A stretch of DNA of 7,974 nt from Desulfuromusa sp. (GTDB lineage Bacteria > Desulfobacterota > Desulfuromonadia > Desulfuromonadales > Geopsychrobacteraceae): the NCBI GenBank assembly GCA_023145655.1, contig JAGLDI010000150.1, positions 1 to 7,974 on the forward strand, written 5' to 3'. Made by a program: the position numbers and the translations under genes. The notes beneath the pieces were generated by a model. It was not told the origin of the DNA, ran no database searches, and was given only the letters and a program-made list of their open reading frames with translations. The first letter of the stretch is position 1, and every line of letters begins with the position of its first letter. Below are positions 5,044-7,974 of this stretch, piece by piece.

Positions 5044-7599
5044 ATGAGCAAGAAGATGCTTATCAATGCATCTCATCCGGAAGAAAACCGGGTGGCGATC
5101 GTTGTTGATGGAATTTTGAGCGAACTCGATATCGAGATAGCGGGTCAGGAACAGAGCAAAGGTAACATCTATAAAGCGGTCGTGGTTCGGGTAGAAACCG
5201 GACTCCAGGCTGCTTTTGTTGATTATGGCGCAGAAAAACTTGGGTTTCTGCAAATCGGGGAAGTCCACACCAAGCTCTACCCACCTAAAGATGAAACCAA
5301 AGGTCGCCCACGGATTGCAGATATTCTTCAACGGGGTCAAGAAATACTGGTGCAAATTGTCAAAGAAGAACGAGGCAATAAAGGTGCTGCGCTCACCACG
5401 TTTCTGTCGATTCCCGGACGCTATATGGTACTGATGCCCGATAGCACCACCAAAGGGGTTTCACGTAAAATCAGTGTCGATTCTGAACGCAGAAGCCTGA
5501 AAAAGACCATGTCAGAATTGGATCTCCCAGAACGGATGGGCTATATCGTTCGAACTGTAGGGATCGGCAAAGACAAAGACGAGCTCAAACGCGATTTTGA
5601 TTATCTGGTTCGCTTATTCGAAGGAATTGTTGCCCGTAAAGACGAAGTCAAAGCTCCGGCACAACTTTATCAAGAATCAAACCTTGCGATCCGTTCTATC
5701 CGGGATTACTTCAATACTGAGATGGATGAGGTTCTGATTGATGATCACAAAGTTTTTCAGGACACCAGAGATTTCTTTTCCCTGGTGATGCCGGAACTGA
5801 AACATCTGGTTAAACGGCACCGGGAACGCCGCCCGATCTTCTCCCGCTACCAAATAGAAGAACAGATTGACGGTCTGGCTAAAAATCAATCACCCCTCCC
5901 CTCAGGTGGGTCAATTGTCATTGACCAAACGGAGGCACTTGTCGCTATTGATGTCAATTCAGGTAAAATGTCAGGTGAGAGTGGTATCGAAGCAACTGCC
6001 TATAAAACCAACCTGGAAGCAGCAGTTGAAGTTGGGCGCCAATTACGACTGCGTGACCTTGGGGGCTTGATTGTCATCGACTTTATTGACATGCGCGACC
6101 GTAAAAATATTCAGGAAATCGAACAGACAATGCGCAAAGCATTGAAAGATGATAAAGCCAAAGTTTCGGTCGGAAGAATCAGCCAATTCGGGCTTCTTGA
6201 AATGAGCCGACAGCGGCTGAAACCAGTCCTGAGTGTTGGTGCTTACCTTGAATGTCCACACTGTAAAGGGATTGGTCGCATAAAGAGCGTTGAGGCTCAA
6301 GCGGTTGCTTTCCTCCGCCAAGCACATACAGCAGCGGCAAAAGGACAGATCGGTCATATAGAAGCAAATGTCCCGCTGGAAGTTGCAAATTATCTGCTCA
6401 ATCAGAAACGGGCGACCATCGGCGAGCTCGAACGCCAACTGAAGCTGAAGATATCACTGTTTGGCCGTGTCGACCTCTTACCGGGAGATATGGAACTGGA
6501 ACTGCACAAACGGGAGAAAGAGACAGAGACAGAAAACATCCGGCAGATCATGCCGGTTTCCCATGACAATCAGATTGAAAATGCTTTGGCTGCGGCCCAG
6601 CAAGTGGAACAAGTGGTGGAAAAACAGGATCAAGAGCAAGCTGTAGAGGATACAGATAATCCTGTTACGGAGCAGGTCAACGGAGAGGAAGCGGCAGAAA
6701 AACCTAAAAAACGTCGCCGCAGACGGCGCAAAAAACCGGCCACAAGCACTCAGGAAACTCCAGAACAGAGCCAACCAGAATCTGGTGGTGGACCCTCTAC
6801 GGAAGAAACCCAAACTGAGCCATCTCCCCAACCAGAATCCGGGGAGAGTGAAAATACACAACCAACAGAACCGCAACCGGCAGAAGAGAAACCGAAACCT
6901 CGCCCACGTAGAAGAGGGAGAAGGAAACCAACTGTCTCAGCAGAAGCAACAGCGGATGCAACAGTAGAAGATAATAAAGTAGCAGCAGAACCGGGTTCGG
7001 TGCCACAAGAGGAAAAAGAAGTAAAACCAGAAGTCACCGCGGCACCAACAGCACAAGAGAAAACGACAGAAAAAGTTGTGCCATCAACAGCAGAAAAACC
7101 GAAACGGCGCCCCCGGAGAACGACAAAGAAGACAACCGGAACGGCCACAACCAGTCCGGAAAAAACTCCCACGGAAAAGCCTGCAACAGAAACAATTGCG
7201 GCAGAAACAAAACCTGCTGCAGCACCAGAAATTATAGCTGAAGAGAAACCGAAACCACGACGCGCCCCCAGAAAAACGGCTAAAAAAGTTGCCCCTGAAA
7301 CAGAAACTGTTTCCGCAACAGAAACCGTGAGTGAAGAAAAACCGAAGCGACGCCCCCGCAGAGCTGTCAAGAAAACTCCAGCAGTTTCCTCGACTGAAAC
7401 AGAAACCGCTGTTGCTACGGATAAGACCACCGCTGAAAAGCCCAAACGGCAGCCCCGGAAACCGGCTAAAAAACCGCCTGAAGATACTTCTAAACTGGCT
7501 GAAAAAACGTCAGTTGATGAGACAAAAAAGACTCAACGACGACCAAGAAAAACAGCCACAAAAAAACCGGATACACAAACTGAAACACCCAGTTCATAA
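5044..7599 (+). CDS. rne: Ribonuclease E/G with a long basic, low-complexity tail
   Basis: This is the central endoribonuclease for mRNA turnover and rRNA/tRNA maturation, cutting single-stranded AU-rich sites and preferring 5'-monophosphate ends. It has 851 residues. An S1 domain (about 38-120) contains VETGLQAAFVDYGAEKLGFL. The 5' sensor has VRT (R170, T171), equivalent to R169/T170 of E. coli. The catalytic domain carries D303 in AIDVNS and D346 in IVIDFIDM, which bind Mg, and the zinc-link CPHC with C404 and C407; these four fall at the same numbers as in E. coli RNase E. From about 500 on the protein is low in hydrophobics and probably disordered. It is rich in Glu, Thr, Pro, Lys and Arg, with seven basic repeats, and no obvious amphipathic membrane anchor is seen. 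The start at 5044 has AAAGG (5031-5035) at eight bases. The tail could bind RNA or partner proteins of a degradosome. The catalytic part is near certain; the tail function is inferred. Confidence 0.97.
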   Translation: MSKKMLINASHPEENRVAIVVDGILSELDIEIAGQEQSKGNIYKAVVVRVETGLQAAFVDYGAEKLGFLQIGEVHTKLYPPKDETKGRPRIADILQRGQEILVQIVKEERGNKGAALTTFLSIPGRYMVLMPDSTTKGVSRKISVDSERRSLKKTMSELDLPERMGYIVRTVGIGKDKDELKRDFDYLVRLFEGIVARKDEVKAPAQLYQESNLAIRSIRDYFNTEMDEVLIDDHKVFQDTRDFFSLVMPELKHLVKRHRERRPIFSRYQIEEQIDGLAKNQSPLPSGGSIVIDQTEALVAIDVNSGKMSGESGIEATAYKTNLEAAVEVGRQLRLRDLGGLIVIDFIDMRDRKNIQEIEQTMRKALKDDKAKVSVGRISQFGLLEMSRQRLKPVLSVGAYLECPHCKGIGRIKSVEAQAVAFLRQAHTAAAKGQIGHIEANVPLEVANYLLNQKRATIGELERQLKLKISLFGRVDLLPGDMELELHKREKETETENIRQIMPVSHDNQIENALAAAQQVEQVVEKQDQEQAVEDTDNPVTEQVNGEEAAEKPKKRRRRRRKKPATSTQETPEQSQPESGGGPSTEETQTEPSPQPESGESENTQPTEPQPAEEKPKPRPRRRGRRKPTVSAEATADATVEDNKVAAEPGSVPQEEKEVKPEVTAAPTAQEKTTEKVVPSTAEKPKRRPRRTTKKTTGTATTSPEKTPTEKPATETIAAETKPAAAPEIIAEEKPKPRRAPRKTAKKVAPETETVSATETVSEEKPKRRPRRAVKKTPAVSSTETETAVATDKTTAEKPKRQPRKPAKKPPEDTSKLAEKTSVDETKKTQRRPRKTATKKPDTQTETPSS
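6691..7569 (+). repeat. Seven basic repeats encoded in the rne tail
   Basis: The units begin at residues 550, 613, 683, 732, 763, 797 and 826. Six share Glu-Lys-Pro-Lys; the typical form is AEKPKRRPRRTTKK, and the last is a variant, DETKKTQRRPRKTATKKP. The first contains six consecutive Arg. Acidic and Thr/Pro-rich spacers separate them, and the intervals shrink from about 60-70 to about 30 residues toward the C-terminus. RPRR and KPKRRPR recall AT-hook and histone H1-like patterns. The coding strand is A-rich, which keeps long reading frames open on the other strand. Confidence 0.85.
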
Positions 7600-7600
7600 T

Positions 7601-7633
7601 TAAAAATTTCCAGGTTCGCTGATGAACCTGGAA
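7601..7633 (-). terminator. Terminator hairpin between convergent genes
   Basis: TTCCAGGTTC (7608-7617) and GAACCTGGAA (7624-7633) form a perfect 10-bp stem with a six-base loop, starting nine bases after the rne stop codon. On the minus strand it is followed by ATTTTTA, so it is a good terminator for the convergent gene. On the plus strand no T-run follows, so for rne it may act as a 3' stabilising hairpin. Confidence 0.65.
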
Positions 7634-7657
7634 GTTAGAAAATGCTGCAATCAGGGG

Positions 7658-7690
7658 TGAGCATGACCGGGTGAATTTCGGCCTTGCTCA
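7658..7690. repeat. Second inverted repeat between rne and the convergent gene
   Basis: TGAGCA and TGCTCA enclose CCG and CGG, giving a 6+3 bp stem with a symmetric three-by-three internal loop and a nine-base apical loop. It is not followed by a T-run on either strand. The rest of 7600-7731 holds only a weak AT stem (7728-7743) followed on the minus strand by GGTC and six T, a poor terminator overlapping the stop codon of the next gene. Confidence 0.4.
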
Positions 7691-7731
7691 GATCTAATTC
7701 AGTATAAGTTTATCTGTAAAAAAGACCCAAT

Positions 7732-7974
7732 TTATTCAAATTGTTTGAGAATTTTCTGGACAGTTGTTATGGCCCGCTTCAACTTAATTTCCCTACTTAC
7801 GGTTTCTTGTGCCTGTGATTCACTTTGACTCAAAGCAACCTCCATTGCCTCTCTTGTCGCAGTAATAGTCTTTTCCAGCTGTTCGGACAACTCCACACCA
7901 AACTGGCGAAAACTTTCATCCAGGCCACGGCGCAACGCCCAGTTAATCTGTTCAACATTCTGATTGAGCAGTTT
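7732..7974 (-). CDS. C-terminal end of an unassigned helical protein (partial)
   Basis: The frame is open from the right edge to TAA at 7732-7734, giving 80 visible residues; the true start is outside the window, so the TTG at 7935 is internal. The visible part is entirely alpha-helical in character and rich in Glu, Gln, Arg and Lys, with heptad-like spacing of Leu, Ile and Val. It includes NVEQINWALRRGLDESFRQF and ends VQKILKQFE. It looks like the end of a coiled-coil or helical-bundle region. The pattern is reminiscent of the tail of bacterial dynamin-like GTPases in related bacteria, but no GTPase motif is in view and this is a weak guess. It is convergent with rne. Confidence 0.7.
   Translation of the reverse strand, partial: KLLNQNVEQINWALRRGLDESFRQFGVELSEQLEKTITATREAMEVALSQSESQAQETVSREIKLKRAITTVQKILKQFE

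Noticed and set aside
5038..5355. A 105-residue minus-strand frame over the start of rne
   Set aside because: It is antisense to the S1 domain of RNase E, with no independent support.
6750..7445. A 231-residue reading frame on the minus strand inside rne
   Set aside because: It is the antisense of the A-rich, repeat-coding tail; its product is a Val/Ser/Gly/Phe-rich mirror of the repeats with no domain and no ribosome-binding support.

Overview
The window looks like chromosomal DNA from a moderately AT-rich Gram-negative bacterium. I infer a deltaproteobacterium of the Desulfuromonadales type. The inference rests on a LivK-type binding protein, a Cytidylate_kin2-type protein, a YheS-like ABC-F protein and an RNase E/G with a long Lys/Arg/Pro-rich tail, together with short structured intergenic repeats. 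No gene here fixes the taxon by itself. No rRNA, tRNA or CRISPR array is visible.

Layout. Positions 1-329 (minus) hold the 5' part of a branched-chain amino-acid binding protein gene, with a good sigma70-type promoter at 391-419. Positions 515-1456 (minus) encode an unassigned cytoplasmic protein with two similar PATAN/DUF4388-like segments and a helical C-terminus. Positions 1551-3467 (minus) encode a complete ABC-F ATPase. The 320-base gap 3468-3787 holds a structured element, likely a decayed dispersed repeat, in the presumed leader of the ABC-F gene, plus the terminator of the next gene. Positions 3788-4486 (minus) encode a cytidylate kinase-like P-loop protein with an altered P-loop. The 557-base gap 4487-5043 holds a 143-bp MITE-like element flanked by TA and then a long, structured leader with two short upstream reading frames. 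Positions 5044-7599 (plus) encode RNase E/G, whose key residues (D303, D346, C404, C407) fall at the same numbers as in E. coli RNase E and whose tail carries seven basic repeats. A 10-bp hairpin separates it from a convergent minus-strand gene (7732-7974) cut off by the window edge.

How the genes fit together. Two genes belong to RNA and translation quality control: the ABC-F factor acts on the ribosomal E site and RNase E/G is the central endoribonuclease. The others do not form an obvious pathway. The best leads for something undescribed are the rne leader (two short ORFs with Shine-Dalgarno sequences, alternative pairings and a stop codon two bases before the rne start) and the ABC-F leader element. 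The rne tail also deserves a second look.
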